Positions 7,545 to 16,546 are shown, counted from the first letter of the stretch. The stretch is 31,898 nt of DNA from CAYRFF01 sp964423575 (GCA_964423575.1 CAYRFF010000036.1:1-31898), one strand, 5' to 3'. A program made the numbers and translations. The notes: a model not told the origin generated them from the sequence alone.

Positions 7545-7602
7545 AAAAAGATGGAATACTGATTTTAATTTATTAAATTTGCCGCTTGAAAAAATTGATG
7601 AT

Positions 7603-8796
7603 ATGACACAAAAGAAAGTTTCAGAAGATAGATTTCAGTTCCACGATTATTATCAGGTAGATGAACTGATGAATGAAGAGCACAGAATCGTGCGTCAGGC
7701 GGTAAGAGATTGGGTTAAGCAAGAAGTAAGCCCTATCATTGAAGATTATGCGGAACGTGCTGAATGTCCGGTTCACCTGTTTAAAGGGCTGGCGGAAATC
7801 GGAGCACTAGGACCCAATATTCCTGCTGAATACGGTGGCGGCGGAATGGATGAAATCGCTTATGGTATTATTATGCAGGAACTCGAGCGCGGTGACTCAG
7901 GACTACGTTCTATGGCTAGTGTTCAGGGATCTCTTGTAATGTATCCGATCTGGAAGTACGGTACAGAAGAACAGAAAAGAAAATATCTTCCGAAGCTTGC
8001 ATCAGCAGAAATGATAGGCTGCTTTGGATTGACAGAACCTGACCACGGTTCCAATCCTGCCGGAATGGAATCCAAAATCGTGGATGATGGTGATGCCTAT
8101 ATATTAAATGGTGCCAAGATGTGGATTACCAATTCGCCTATTGCGGATATCGCAGTCGTATGGGCACGTGATGAAGAGGGGCAGATGCGCGGAATGATTG
8201 TCGAGGCAGGAACACCGGGTTATAGTGCACCTGAAATCACAGGAAAATGGTCATTGCGTGCTTCCATTACCGGAGAGCTCGTATTTGATAATGTGCGTGT
8301 TCCTAAAGAAAATATGTTCCCGGATATCAGAGGACTTAAAGGTCCACTTGGTTGCCTTGATAAGGCGCGTTACGGTATCGCCTGGGGAGCTATAGGAGCG
8401 GCACTTGATTGCTATGACTCAGCATTGCGTTACAGCCAGGAGAGAATTCAGTTTGGTAAGCCTATCGGACAATTTCAGCTTACGCAAAAGAAACTTGCGG
8501 AAATGATTACTGAAATTACCAAGGCGCAATTACTGTGCTGGAGACTGGGTACTCTTGCTGACGAAGGCAAGGCTACAGCTGCTCAGATTTCAATGTCTAA
8601 GCGTAATAACGTTAATATGGCACTTGAAATAGCAAGAGAAGCAAGACAGATTCACGGAGGAATGGGAATTACCAATGAATACCCGGTAATGCGTCATCTT
8701 ATGAACCTGGAAACGGTACTTACTTATGAAGGTACACATGATATTCATTTGCTGATTACAGGCCATGATGTCACGGGTTTAAAAGCATTCAAATAA
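7603..8796 (+). CDS. gcdH: Glutaryl-CoA dehydrogenase
   Basis: This 397-residue FAD-dependent acyl-CoA dehydrogenase oxidises and decarboxylates glutaryl-CoA to crotonyl-CoA in lysine and tryptophan breakdown. It closely resembles the human enzyme as I recall it. The substrate-binding Arg is present in LRSMASVQGSLVM (Arg102), the FAD-domain motif is GCFGLTEPDHGSNP, and WITNSPIADIAVVWARDE follows. ARYGIAWGAIGA is near the middle, and the catalytic Glu lies in TYEGTHDIHLL (Glu376). Arg plus Glu in these contexts separates it from short-chain acyl-CoA dehydrogenases. I use the ATG at 7603; a 25-codon extension to a TTG runs into repeat DNA. A TAAATTTG box at 7574-7581 could be a -7 element. Confidence 0.93.
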   Translation: MTQKKVSEDRFQFHDYYQVDELMNEEHRIVRQAVRDWVKQEVSPIIEDYAERAECPVHLFKGLAEIGALGPNIPAEYGGGGMDEIAYGIIMQELERGDSGLRSMASVQGSLVMYPIWKYGTEEQKRKYLPKLASAEMIGCFGLTEPDHGSNPAGMESKIVDDGDAYILNGAKMWITNSPIADIAVVWARDEEGQMRGMIVEAGTPGYSAPEITGKWSLRASITGELVFDNVRVPKENMFPDIRGLKGPLGCLDKARYGIAWGAIGAALDCYDSALRYSQERIQFGKPIGQFQLTQKKLAEMITEITKAQLLCWRLGTLADEGKATAAQISMSKRNNVNMALEIAREARQIHGGMGITNEYPVMRHLMNLETVLTYEGTHDIHLLITGHDVTGLKAFK

Positions 8797-8888
8797 GAAG
8801 TATTCATAAAACATATTCAGAATTCATTCGTTCTATACACGAAAAACACCGTAAATACGGTTAGATCATATAGAACAATAGTATTGCT

Positions 8889-10028
8889 ATGCAATTGAAA
8901 AGATATTCACTTATGTTTTTTGTCCTTTTGCTCGCGGTAGTAAAGGGATATTCACAGGAAGTTATCAGTTTCTACAATCCTTCATTTGAGGATGTGCCTC
9001 GACATTCCAAGGTAGTTAAGGGCTGGAATGACTGCGGATTTATGAATGAATCTCCACCGGATGTACAGCCGGGATCATGGGAGGTGAGTCTGCGCGCCCA
9101 AGAAGGTGATACCTATCTTGGAATGGTGACAAGGGATAATGATACCTGGGAACGAGTCTCGCAGAGGCTCCCCAGGCCTATCCGTGGAGATAAGTGCTAC
9201 AAATTATCCGTTCACTTGGCTGCATTTGAAAATTATGTGTCAGCAAGTAAATTGACGGGAAGAATCTCCAACTATAATGACCCTACAGTATTGCGTATCT
9301 GGGGCGGAAATGGAGTCTGTGAAAGAGCGCAACTGCTTGCAGAATCTACGCCTGTGCGACATTCCAATTGGGAGAAATACACATTTAAGCTGGAACCAAC
9401 AGCTGATTATCAATTTATAATACTCGAGGCATATTACCATGTGCCTGTTCTGTTCCCGACTAATGGGAATATTCTTGTGGATAATCTCTCCGACCTGGTA
9501 GAAGTGCCTTGTGACGACGCTTTAATTGCAGTACAGAATAAACCGGAGGAAGTGGTGAGGGAAGTCGCTCATGTCCAGACACCTGCGCAGACTATAGAAA
9601 AGGAGATTCCTCAGATTGAAATTGCGGTACAGAAACCACAGATTATCAAGGAACTGGATCACGATAAGATTGAAGAAGGACAGTTTATCAGAATTGAAAA
9701 CCTGTACTTTGAATCCGACTCTTCCAATGTTACCAGTAATTCTTTACCGGTATTGGATGAGATATACGAGTTCTTAAAAGCCCATCCCGATGTGAAAATC
9801 GAAGTCGGTGGACATACCAATAACCGTCCTCCAAAATTCTATTGCCTTCAGTTATCTGAACGACGTGCCAAGGCTGTTGCAGATTACCTTGTCCGTAGAG
9901 GGATACCAAAGGACAGAATTAGTTACAAAGGTTACGGTAAAGAAAAGCCACTCGTGAGTAACGAAACCCAGGAGGGTAGAGAAATGAATCAGCGCTGCGA
10001 GATTAAGATAGTGAGTGTAGGGAAGTAG
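8889..10028 (+). CDS. Secreted jelly-roll plus OmpA-domain outer-membrane protein
   Basis: This 379-residue protein starts with a cleavable signal peptide (about residues 1-22, ending KGYSQ). Residues about 25-205 look like a beta-sandwich, carbohydrate-binding-type domain (FYNPSFED, then QPGSWEVS, ending ILVDNLSDLVEV). A charged linker of about 55 residues follows. The C-terminal 115 residues are an OmpA-like peptidoglycan-binding domain (NLYFESDSS, KIEVGGHTNNR, LSERRAKAVADYL, GYGKEKPL, NQRCEIKI). The Arg of LSxxRA is kept, but the usual Asp of GHTD is Asn here. It probably links the outer membrane or its surface to peptidoglycan. It stands alone, about 90 bp after gcdH. Confidence 0.85.
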   Translation: MQLKRYSLMFFVLLLAVVKGYSQEVISFYNPSFEDVPRHSKVVKGWNDCGFMNESPPDVQPGSWEVSLRAQEGDTYLGMVTRDNDTWERVSQRLPRPIRGDKCYKLSVHLAAFENYVSASKLTGRISNYNDPTVLRIWGGNGVCERAQLLAESTPVRHSNWEKYTFKLEPTADYQFIILEAYYHVPVLFPTNGNILVDNLSDLVEVPCDDALIAVQNKPEEVVREVAHVQTPAQTIEKEIPQIEIAVQKPQIIKELDHDKIEEGQFIRIENLYFESDSSNVTSNSLPVLDEIYEFLKAHPDVKIEVGGHTNNRPPKFYCLQLSERRAKAVADYLVRRGIPKDRISYKGYGKEKPLVSNETQEGREMNQRCEIKIVSVGK

Positions 10029-10043
10029 GTCCACTCGAGTCTG

Positions 10044-10078
10044 CGGAACTTGTTCCGTATCTCAGGGATCGGCTCAGG
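10044..10078 (+). repeat. Hairpin plus conserved 20-mer repeat
   Basis: A 6-bp hairpin CGGAAC-TT-GTTCCG (10044-10057) is followed at 10059 by ATCTCAGGGATCGGCTCAGG, which matches 18 of 20 bases of the minus-strand copy at 2668-2687. It sits in the gap between two convergent genes. Any terminator role is secondary to its being a dispersed repeat. Confidence 0.5.
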
Positions 10079-10151
10079 CGGCCTTAGGGATTATCTTTGA
10101 GAGCCTTAGTATGTCACTCAGGAAAATTCATAGCTAGGAAATGGAAGAGTT

Positions 10152-11216
10152 TTATTCTTCTTCTGAATCATAACTTCCTTCTGCTGATTCTCTCTTTTTA
10201 CTCTGCGCTTTTTTTCTTGCTTCTTCCTTTTCTTCTTTTATTCTGCGTTGCTCGGCCTCGTAACTGTCAAATTCACGGATTATTTCTTTCACAAGTCTAT
10301 GACGGACGACATCATCCGTAGTGAGTTTAACAGTGGTTATCCCTTCTATATGCCCAAGTAACTTTATCGCCTGGTGAAGACCGGACTTCTGATAATGTGG
10401 CAAGTCAACCTGAGATAAGTCACCGGTGATTACGTACTTAGCTGATGGACCGAGACGTGTCAGAAACATCTTTATCTGGGCAAGAGTGGCGTTCTGCGCT
10501 TCATCCAGAATAACAAATGCTTTATCCAGCGTACGCCCGCGCATAAATGCGAGAGGTGCGATTTCTATAATCCTGTTGGCCATGAAATAATTTAACTTAT
10601 CCAACGGCAACATGTCATCGAGAGCATCATAAAGAGGAATAAGGTAGGGGTCTACTTTATCTTTTAAATCTCCGGGCAGAAAGCCTAGACTTTCGCCTGC
10701 TTCTACAGCCGGTCGCGTAAGAATAATCTTATTTACGATTTTATTGCGTAGAGCCTGAACGGCGATGGCGACAGCTGTGTAGGTTTTCCCTGTACCTGCA
10801 GGCCCGATTGCAAATACAACATCATTATCTCTTACCGCATCAACTAGGCGTTTCTGATTAACCGTCTTCGCCTTAATCGGTTTCCCATCTCTTCCATATA
10901 CGATAGTGGATCCGTTTTCTCCTGCGGGGATTTTATATTCCATGGGGTTTTCTCCTGCCAGCACGTCTTTAATCGAGTGTTTATTTAATTCCTTGTGTTC
11001 CTTTAAATACTTAATCATCGTTTCCAGATGCCTCTTGGCCTTCTGGACTTCCTTTTTGTCGCCTTGAATTTTTACATCGGTTCCGCGGGAGGTGATTTTT
11101 AAATCGGGAAACGCATCTTTAAATAAGTTGAATTTCTCGTTGTTTTGTCCAAAAAATAAGATAGGGTCCACATCGCCTATCGATAGAACAATCTCACTTA
11201 ATTTCTTTGGGTTAAT
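10152..11216 (-). CDS. phoH: PhoH family ATPase
   Basis: This is a cytoplasmic PhoH/YbeZ-type P-loop ATPase implicated in RNA metabolism. It has an N-terminal KH-like region (about residues 1-100), Walker A GPAGTGKT, Walker B FVILDEAQNAT, LTRPAVEAGE and the late GDLSQVD and DDVVRHRLVKEI motifs. The tail is Lys/Glu-rich. The first canonical start is the GTG at 11171, giving 339 residues. However, the frame continues upstream without a stop as NPKKLSEIVLSIGDVD, which looks like the normal N-terminus of the family (acidic, hydrophobic strand, then VDP-x-x-FFG). I therefore extend to an ATT codon at 11216; this start is uncertain. It is divergent from the next gene. Confidence 0.8.
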   Translation of the reverse strand: MNPKKLSEIVLSIGDVDPILFFGQNNEKFNLFKDAFPDLKITSRGTDVKIQGDKKEVQKAKRHLETMIKYLKEHKELNKHSIKDVLAGENPMEYKIPAGENGSTIVYGRDGKPIKAKTVNQKRLVDAVRDNDVVFAIGPAGTGKTYTAVAIAVQALRNKIVNKIILTRPAVEAGESLGFLPGDLKDKVDPYLIPLYDALDDMLPLDKLNYFMANRIIEIAPLAFMRGRTLDKAFVILDEAQNATLAQIKMFLTRLGPSAKYVITGDLSQVDLPHYQKSGLHQAIKLLGHIEGITTVKLTTDDVVRHRLVKEIIREFDSYEAEQRRIKEEKEEARKKAQSKKRESAEGSYDSEEE

Positions 11217-11418
11217 AATCGCAATAAATTTTAAGTTGATATAATACTTATAAAACGCCGGACAGAAATGTCTTGTTCTGTCAACTATGATAAAGATACA
11301 TAGTTTTTTACTTAATGTAAGGATAAAATCTCTGCAATTTCTGAATGAATCGTCTGCTGTTCAGGACTCAATTATTTTAAAGGATAAAATTGTATTATAA
11401 AATCCATATTTTCCTCTG

Positions 11419-11426
11419 TATCTTTG
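11419..11426 (+). promoter_or_regulatory. Putative -7 box TATCTTTG
   Basis: TATCTTTG at 11419-11426 fits the Bacteroidota -7 consensus TAnnTTTG and lies 20 bp before the ATG at 11446. A TTG at 11390-11392 is a possible -33 box, but the spacing (26 bp) is longer than usual. Confidence 0.45.
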
Positions 11427-11445
11427 GTTCGTTAAGATAGAAGGT

Positions 11446-12210
11446 ATGTCGCATATTTTTTTGTTATCGGACCTCGGTACCGGGAGTTCTTCAATAAGTA
11501 GAATTAAAGGGAAAATTCTTTCCGGTAGTTCCGGAGTAGCCTTTGTGGATATAAGCCATGAGGTGAAGAACTATGAGGTTATGGAGGCGGGCATGTTGCT
11601 AAGGGATGTGATTGATTCGCTTCCGCAAATGTCGATTGTGATTTCCTTCGTAAGCTGTTATTATGATGATCCGGCTGATTATATACTCGTAGACACAGGA
11701 GCACATTATCTCATGGCGCCTAATAATGGCGTGCTTTCTTTTGCCGTGCCTGAAAGCGCATACAAGGTCTATTATCTGGGAAATTCGGATTATGGAAACT
11801 GGCCGGGAAAAACATTTGCTGAAGCTGCAGTACGCTTGCTGAACGGAGAAACACCTGAAACATTTGCGAAAGCTTATGATGACTTCAGAAAATTCATATC
11901 ACTCAAGCCGATTATCAATGAGAGCTCCATACGTGCAACGATAATGAAGGCAGACAACTTTGGGAATCTCATTCTGAATGTCGATAGAAAAACCTTTGAA
12001 GAGGCAAGGAGCGGCCGCAGGTTTTCTCTGCATTATCAGCATAATAACCCGATTACATTTATCAGTAATCAGTACGCTGAAGTGGAGGTGGGAGATGTGC
12101 TGGCGAGGTTTAATAGCAATGGTTATCTCGAGATTGCCGTGAACCAAAGCAGTGCCTTGGATGAGCTGAATCTGAAAGGCAATGATTTAATTCAAATAGA
12201 TTTTTATTGA
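11446..12210 (+). CDS. DUF62 / SAM-hydrolase-fold protein lacking the catalytic triad
   Basis: This 254-residue protein has the DUF62 fold of SAM hydrolases (SAM hydroxide adenosyltransferases), related to fluorinase and chlorinase. The framework is recognisable: LLSDLGTG at the start (normally TDFGxxD), the IKGKIL helix, DISHEVKNYEVMEAG, and APNNGVLSF (normally xPDNGLLS). By motif alignment the catalytic Asp and Arg of the VDPGVGxxR segment are replaced (VSCYYDDPADYI). The His of the FHGRDxF segment also appears replaced (NWPGKTFAEAA). Standard SAM hydrolysis is therefore doubtful. It may be inactive, bind a nucleoside or use other chemistry. Its stop overlaps the start of the next gene by one base, which implies translational coupling. 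Confidence 0.8.
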   Translation: MSHIFLLSDLGTGSSSISRIKGKILSGSSGVAFVDISHEVKNYEVMEAGMLLRDVIDSLPQMSIVISFVSCYYDDPADYILVDTGAHYLMAPNNGVLSFAVPESAYKVYYLGNSDYGNWPGKTFAEAAVRLLNGETPETFAKAYDDFRKFISLKPIINESSIRATIMKADNFGNLILNVDRKTFEEARSGRRFSLHYQHNNPITFISNQYAEVEVGDVLARFNSNGYLEIAVNQSSALDELNLKGNDLIQIDFY

Positions 12211-12500
12211 TGTTACATCGTATCGTAAAACTGACACTTAGAGAAGATGCCATAGATGAATTCATGGAGATTTTTAATGCTCATTGTGACAAGATAAGGG
12301 CGTTTCCGGGATGTAATAGTCTGCAATTGCACAGAGAACTGGATAGTACGGTATTCTTTACTTATAGTCTCTGGGATTCTGACGAAGATCTGCAGAAATA
12401 TAGAAAGTCGGAACTTTTTGGGCAGTTATGGCCTCCGATGAAGAAGTGCTTTGGTGATAAACCCTTTGCCTGGTCAACCGAGGTTCTGAGAAAACTTTGA
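12210..12500 (+). CDS. Small antibiotic-biosynthesis-monooxygenase-fold protein
   Basis: This 96-residue protein has the dimeric alpha/beta-barrel (ABM) fold. It opens with the edge strand MLHRIVKLTLRED, followed by a helix (AIDEFMEIFNAHCDKIRAF), PGCNSLQLHRE, then VFFTYSLWDSDEDLQKYRKSELFGQLW. Family members include cofactor-free monooxygenases and many proteins of unknown role, so the reaction cannot be assigned. The ATG at 12210 shares its A with the TGA of the upstream gene, so the pair is translationally coupled and should act together. A TTG one codon earlier is unlikely to be the start. Confidence 0.8.
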   Translation: MLHRIVKLTLREDAIDEFMEIFNAHCDKIRAFPGCNSLQLHRELDSTVFFTYSLWDSDEDLQKYRKSELFGQLWPPMKKCFGDKPFAWSTEVLRKL

Positions 12501-12653
12501 GAAATCTAAAACGGATTTTTCTGAATGCAGCTAGGGATGATACAAGTTTAAGGTGAAGGTTTTACCTTGTATAAGATTAAAACTAATGTGAGAACTCAAT
12601 CAAATAGGTAATTATATAAAATATTCCCATATTTGTACGTTAAATAAGCTGAT

Positions 12654-15218
12654 ATGGCTATACGAACTACAAGTGAAAAGCAACTGGAAAATAATAACAG
12701 ACGCGCTATATATAACAAGCTGACCAAATGGATGTGGATAGCTGTAGCTATCTTTCTATTGGCCATTGCTATTCTGTTTTTTACACTTTCCAGAAGTGGA
12801 ATACCTTCCTTTGAGGAACTGGAGAATCCGGATATCGATTATGCATCGATAGTATTTGATGATAGAGGGGGAGAGCTGGGGCGCTATTACAGGGAAAACC
12901 GTGTAGCAGTGCCTTATGATAGCTTAAATCCATTCCTCGTAGAAGCATTGGTTGCGACAGAGGATTCCAGATATTTCCGACATTCCGGAATTGACTTTAA
13001 GTCCATAGGAAGGGTAGTGTTCAAAACCATTTTACTGAGGCAAAAGAGTTCCGGGGGAGGAAGTACTATAACTCAACAGCTTGCCAAGCAGCTTTATAGT
13101 TTCAGGAACTATGAGGGAATGAATAAGATTCAAAAGGGATTTGCACTGACATTCTTTAAATTGAAGGAGTGGATTACAGCGGTGCTACTCGAGCGATCTT
13201 ATACCAAGGAAGAAATTATTTCCATGTATCTCAGCGAGTATGATTTTATCTATAGTTCGCATGGGATTGAAGCTGCTGCAAAGACCTACTTTGGGAAACC
13301 GCAGAAAGAGCTGGAACTGGATGAAGCTGCTGTTTTAATAGGGATGCTTAAAAACTCGGTTCTGTATAATCCTGTGAGATTCCCCACCAATGCCACCAAC
13401 AGAAGAAATGTAGTACTCGATCAGATGACAAAGGCCGGCTCGATTACCAGAACCGAGCTAGACTCTCTCATCGTGAAACCTCTGGACATCTCCAAGTTTC
13501 AGAGAGCCGACCATATCAGCGGCGATGCAACCTATTTCAGAGCTTATGTAAATAAGTGGGTGCAGAGTTTGATAAGAGATAATGATATTAAGAAATCCGA
13601 TGGAACACTATATAATATATATACAGACGGATTGAGAATATATACGACTATTGATTCCAGAATGCAGACTCATCTTCAGGATGCAGTACAGGAACACATG
13701 GCGGTCAATCAGGAAAGATTTTTTACGCATTGGAAAGGGCGTGACATCTGGGGCAACACAGGTGATAATTATCCGGTGGATATAAAAAAGGCAGATTTGC
13801 AACGCCTGATGAGAGAATCGGACAGATTCAAATTGCTACAGAGTAAGTATCTCTCAGTGAAAATCAGCGAACTGCAGAACGAATTTAATGTGACTCTCTT
13901 CGATTACGACTTGCCGAGACTTATTGAAGCTTCCAAGGATGCGAACTATCTGAAAGGCCTGGAACAGAAGAAATTGATTACTGAAAGTAAGGCAGATGTG
14001 CTGCGTAGAATTGTTGCGAGTGATCACTGGCCGGCATTTAAAACTGCATGGGAGGACATGGAGGCAGCAGTTGACAAGAGTTTTAACACAGCTGTTGAGA
14101 TGAAAGTCTTCGCTTATAACAAGAAAAATGAGGCGGATACAATAATGACTCCACTGGATTCAATAAAATACCACAGGATGATACTGCAAGTGGGTTCACT
14201 GGCTGTAAATCCCAAGAACGGATATGTAAAAGCCTGGGTCGGTGGTGTTGATCATAAGTACTTTAAATTTGATCATATTAATTCGCGACGTCAGGTAGGT
14301 TCTACATTTAAACCTTTTATATACAGCACTGCGATTTCCTTGCAAGGTTTTTCTCCATGCTTCCCGGTTATGGATATTCAATACAGCATTCTCCCCAATG
14401 AAGGCAATTTCCAATTGATCGATGCCTGGAGACCTGAAAACACCGGCGGAGAATATAGCAGAGAAAATATAACTCTTTATGAAGCGCTGAGAAAGTCCGT
14501 AAACTCAGTTTCTGTGTTTCTTATAAAGCAGATGGGCGACACGGAACCGGTAAGGGGAATTGTGCATAATATGGGCATTGATTCTTCCAAGAATGCTGCG
14601 AATGGTCGCTATCTCATCCCCAAGTTGCCGTCGATAGCATTGGGGGCTGCCGACCTTTCCGTTATGGAGATGACCGGAGCTTATGCAACATTTGCCAATA
14701 ATGGTAAATATACCAGGCCGGTAATCGTGACCAAGATTATGGACAGAAACGGTAAGGTGTTGTATCAGAACGTGCCACATACACAGGTAGCTCTCAACAG
14801 CACTGTGAATTATGTGATGGTAGATATGCTGAGAAAAATTGCACCTCCGGGTATCACATTCAAGAGTGATGTCGGCGGTAAGACCGGAACGACTAATGAC
14901 CATTCCGATGGCTGGTATATGGGAATCACACCTAATGTAGTCGTAGGTACCTGGGTAGGTGGTGAAGACCGCTGGATGCGATTCAGAACTATCACTTACG
15001 GCCAGGGTTCACAGATGGCTAGACCTATATTTGCCAAGTTTATCAAAGCGCTGGAAGACGACCCCAATGTCGATTACGATGCTGCGGAACGATTCTATAG
15101 ACCGAGAGGAGATCTGGAAATAGAAATCGATTGCGACAAGTATAAGCGTTCACATCCTGCGGATGATCACAACAAGATCTTTGAAAGGATGGAAGATAAT
15201 TCGGGAGGATTCTTTTAA
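12654..15218 (+). CDS. Penicillin-binding protein 1A (class A PBP)
   Basis: This 854-residue bifunctional peptidoglycan synthase is anchored in the inner membrane. A cytoplasmic N-terminus precedes one membrane segment (about 28-48). The GT51 glycosyltransferase domain carries EDSRYFRHSGID with the catalytic Glu, SGGGSTITQQLAKQL and RSYTKEEIISMYLS. The transpeptidase domain has the SxxK motif in GSTFKPF (Ser550, Lys553), SVN (Ser615) and KTGTT (Lys743). A charged insert of about 150 residues lies between the two catalytic domains. The C-terminus is acidic, without a membrane segment. It is monocistronic and ends convergently with glyA, with a strong hairpin between them. The size is usual for Bacteroidota. 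Confidence 0.93.
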   Translation: MAIRTTSEKQLENNNRRAIYNKLTKWMWIAVAIFLLAIAILFFTLSRSGIPSFEELENPDIDYASIVFDDRGGELGRYYRENRVAVPYDSLNPFLVEALVATEDSRYFRHSGIDFKSIGRVVFKTILLRQKSSGGGSTITQQLAKQLYSFRNYEGMNKIQKGFALTFFKLKEWITAVLLERSYTKEEIISMYLSEYDFIYSSHGIEAAAKTYFGKPQKELELDEAAVLIGMLKNSVLYNPVRFPTNATNRRNVVLDQMTKAGSITRTELDSLIVKPLDISKFQRADHISGDATYFRAYVNKWVQSLIRDNDIKKSDGTLYNIYTDGLRIYTTIDSRMQTHLQDAVQEHMAVNQERFFTHWKGRDIWGNTGDNYPVDIKKADLQRLMRESDRFKLLQSKYLSVKISELQNEFNVTLFDYDLPRLIEASKDANYLKGLEQKKLITESKADVLRRIVASDHWPAFKTAWEDMEAAVDKSFNTAVEMKVFAYNKKNEADTIMTPLDSIKYHRMILQVGSLAVNPKNGYVKAWVGGVDHKYFKFDHINSRRQVGSTFKPFIYSTAISLQGFSPCFPVMDIQYSILPNEGNFQLIDAWRPENTGGEYSRENITLYEALRKSVNSVSVFLIKQMGDTEPVRGIVHNMGIDSSKNAANGRYLIPKLPSIALGAADLSVMEMTGAYATFANNGKYTRPVIVTKIMDRNGKVLYQNVPHTQVALNSTVNYVMVDMLRKIAPPGITFKSDVGGKTGTTNDHSDGWYMGITPNVVVGTWVGGEDRWMRFRTITYGQGSQMARPIFAKFIKALEDDPNVDYDAAERFYRPRGDLEIEIDCDKYKRSHPADDHNKIFERMEDNSGGFF

Positions 15219-15232
15219 AGAGAGAGGAAAAG

Positions 15233-15262
15233 AGATTTGCCGACTTTGTAGCCGGCAAATCT
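15233..15262. terminator. Bidirectional hairpin between convergent genes
   Basis: A 10-bp stem AGATTTGCCG/CGGCAAATCT (15233-15242 with 15253-15262) sits between the stops of the PBP and glyA genes. It belongs to the same hairpin family as 20641-20673 and resembles 22028-22058, so it may be a dispersed repeat that also terminates transcription. Confidence 0.6.
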
Positions 15263-15271
15263 ATCTGGATT

Positions 15272-16546
15272 TTATTCGCCTGAGTATAATGGGAATTGTT
15301 CCATGAAGCTATTGATCTTGGACTTGATACCGGTCTGTAGTTTTTCATTATCCGTGTCGGAAAGAATTTCATCTATCCAGGCAACTACTTGCCTGCAATC
15401 ATCTTCCATTAATCCTCGCGTCGTTATAGCAGGAGTTCCGATACGCACTCCGGATGTAACCATCGGAGATTCGGTATCGAAAGGAACCATATTCTTGTTG
15501 ACAGTGATGTCGGCCTTGATAAGCGTATCTTCTGCCAGTTTACCTGTCAAGCCCTTGCTGCGCAGATCTATGAGCATAAGGTGATTGTCTGTTCCACCGG
15601 AAATAAGATTATATCCTCTTGCAACAAATTCATCGGCCATTGCTTGCGCATTCTTAATCACCTGTCCGGAATACACCTTGAATTCAGGTTTTAAAGCTTC
15701 TCCAAAGGCAATTGCCTTAGCAGCGATAACGTGCTCAAGTGGTCCTCCTTGCATTCCGGGGAAAACGCCGGAATTTAAAAGACCGCTCATTAGCCTAGGC
15801 TTGCCGCTTCTAGTTAAGATGCCCATTGGATTGGGGAAGTTTTCTCCCATCATGATAATTCCACCACGTGGACCGCGCAATGTCTTATGCGTTGTCGACG
15901 TGATTATATGACAATGCTTAACCGGATTATTCATGTATCCTGTTGCAATCAGGCCGGCAGGGTGGGCGATATCAGCCATAAGTAAAGCGCCTACGCTATC
16001 TGCTATTTCTCTGAAACGCTTGTAATCCCAATCACGGGAATATGCTGATGCACCACAGATAATCATCTTGGGCTTAACTTCTTCGGCCTTGGCAGCCACT
16101 TTATCCATGTCGATTAAACCGGTTTCTTCATCAACGCCATAGAAATGAGGTTCAAATGTCTTTCCGGAATAGTTTACAGGGGAACCATGAGTAAGGTGTC
16201 CACCGTGCGATAAATCAAATCCCAGAATCCTATCTCCCGGCTTTAACACAGCCAGATATACAGATCCGTTAGCTTGAGACCCGGAGTGCGGCTGAACATT
16301 TGCGTAAGCTGCACCAAATAATTCTTTCAACCTGTCAATAGCAAGCTGCTCGACTTGATCGACAAACTCACAACCACCATAGTAACGCTTACCAGGATAG
16401 CCTTCGGCGTATTTATTGGTTAAACAGCTCCCCATCGCGTCCATGACTTGCTGTGAGACAAAATTCTCACTAGCAATGAGCTCAAGCCCGTGTCGTTGCC
16501 TGTCTTCCTCGAGATTAATTAAATCAAATACCTTGTTATCACGCAT
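15272..16546 (-). CDS. glyA: Serine hydroxymethyltransferase
   Basis: This 424-residue PLP enzyme interconverts serine and glycine and supplies one-carbon units to tetrahydrofolate in the cytoplasm. Characteristic stretches are ELIASENFVS, NKYAEGYPGKRYYGG, NVQPHSGSQAN, LSHGGHLTHG and ADIAHPAGLI. The PLP-binding lysine lies in STTHKTLRGPRGG (Lys221). The C-terminal domain ends FPLYSGE. The ATG at 16546 gives the standard N-terminus. An exact CATTTGCGTAAGCT motif is embedded at 16297-16310, where it encodes AYANV. The gene is transcribed alone, convergent with the PBP gene. Confidence 0.96.
   Translation of the reverse strand: MRDNKVFDLINLEEDRQRHGLELIASENFVSQQVMDAMGSCLTNKYAEGYPGKRYYGGCEFVDQVEQLAIDRLKELFGAAYANVQPHSGSQANGSVYLAVLKPGDRILGFDLSHGGHLTHGSPVNYSGKTFEPHFYGVDEETGLIDMDKVAAKAEEVKPKMIICGASAYSRDWDYKRFREIADSVGALLMADIAHPAGLIATGYMNNPVKHCHIITSTTHKTLRGPRGGIIMMGENFPNPMGILTRSGKPRLMSGLLNSGVFPGMQGGPLEHVIAAKAIAFGEALKPEFKVYSGQVIKNAQAMADEFVARGYNLISGGTDNHLMLIDLRSKGLTGKLAEDTLIKADITVNKNMVPFDTESPMVTSGVRIGTPAITTRGLMEDDCRQVVAWIDEILSDTDNEKLQTGIKSKINSFMEQFPLYSGE

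Noticed and set aside
7528..7602. N-terminal extension of glutaryl-CoA dehydrogenase from a TTG
   Set aside because: The TTG and first codons are part of the inverted minisatellite, and the family N-terminus fits the ATG at 7603.
14505..14995. Open frames antisense to the PBP transpeptidase domain
   Set aside because: They are shadows of a strongly conserved coding region.
15303..15911. Two open frames antisense to glyA
   Set aside because: Both are fully inside glyA on the opposite strand and show no independent signals.
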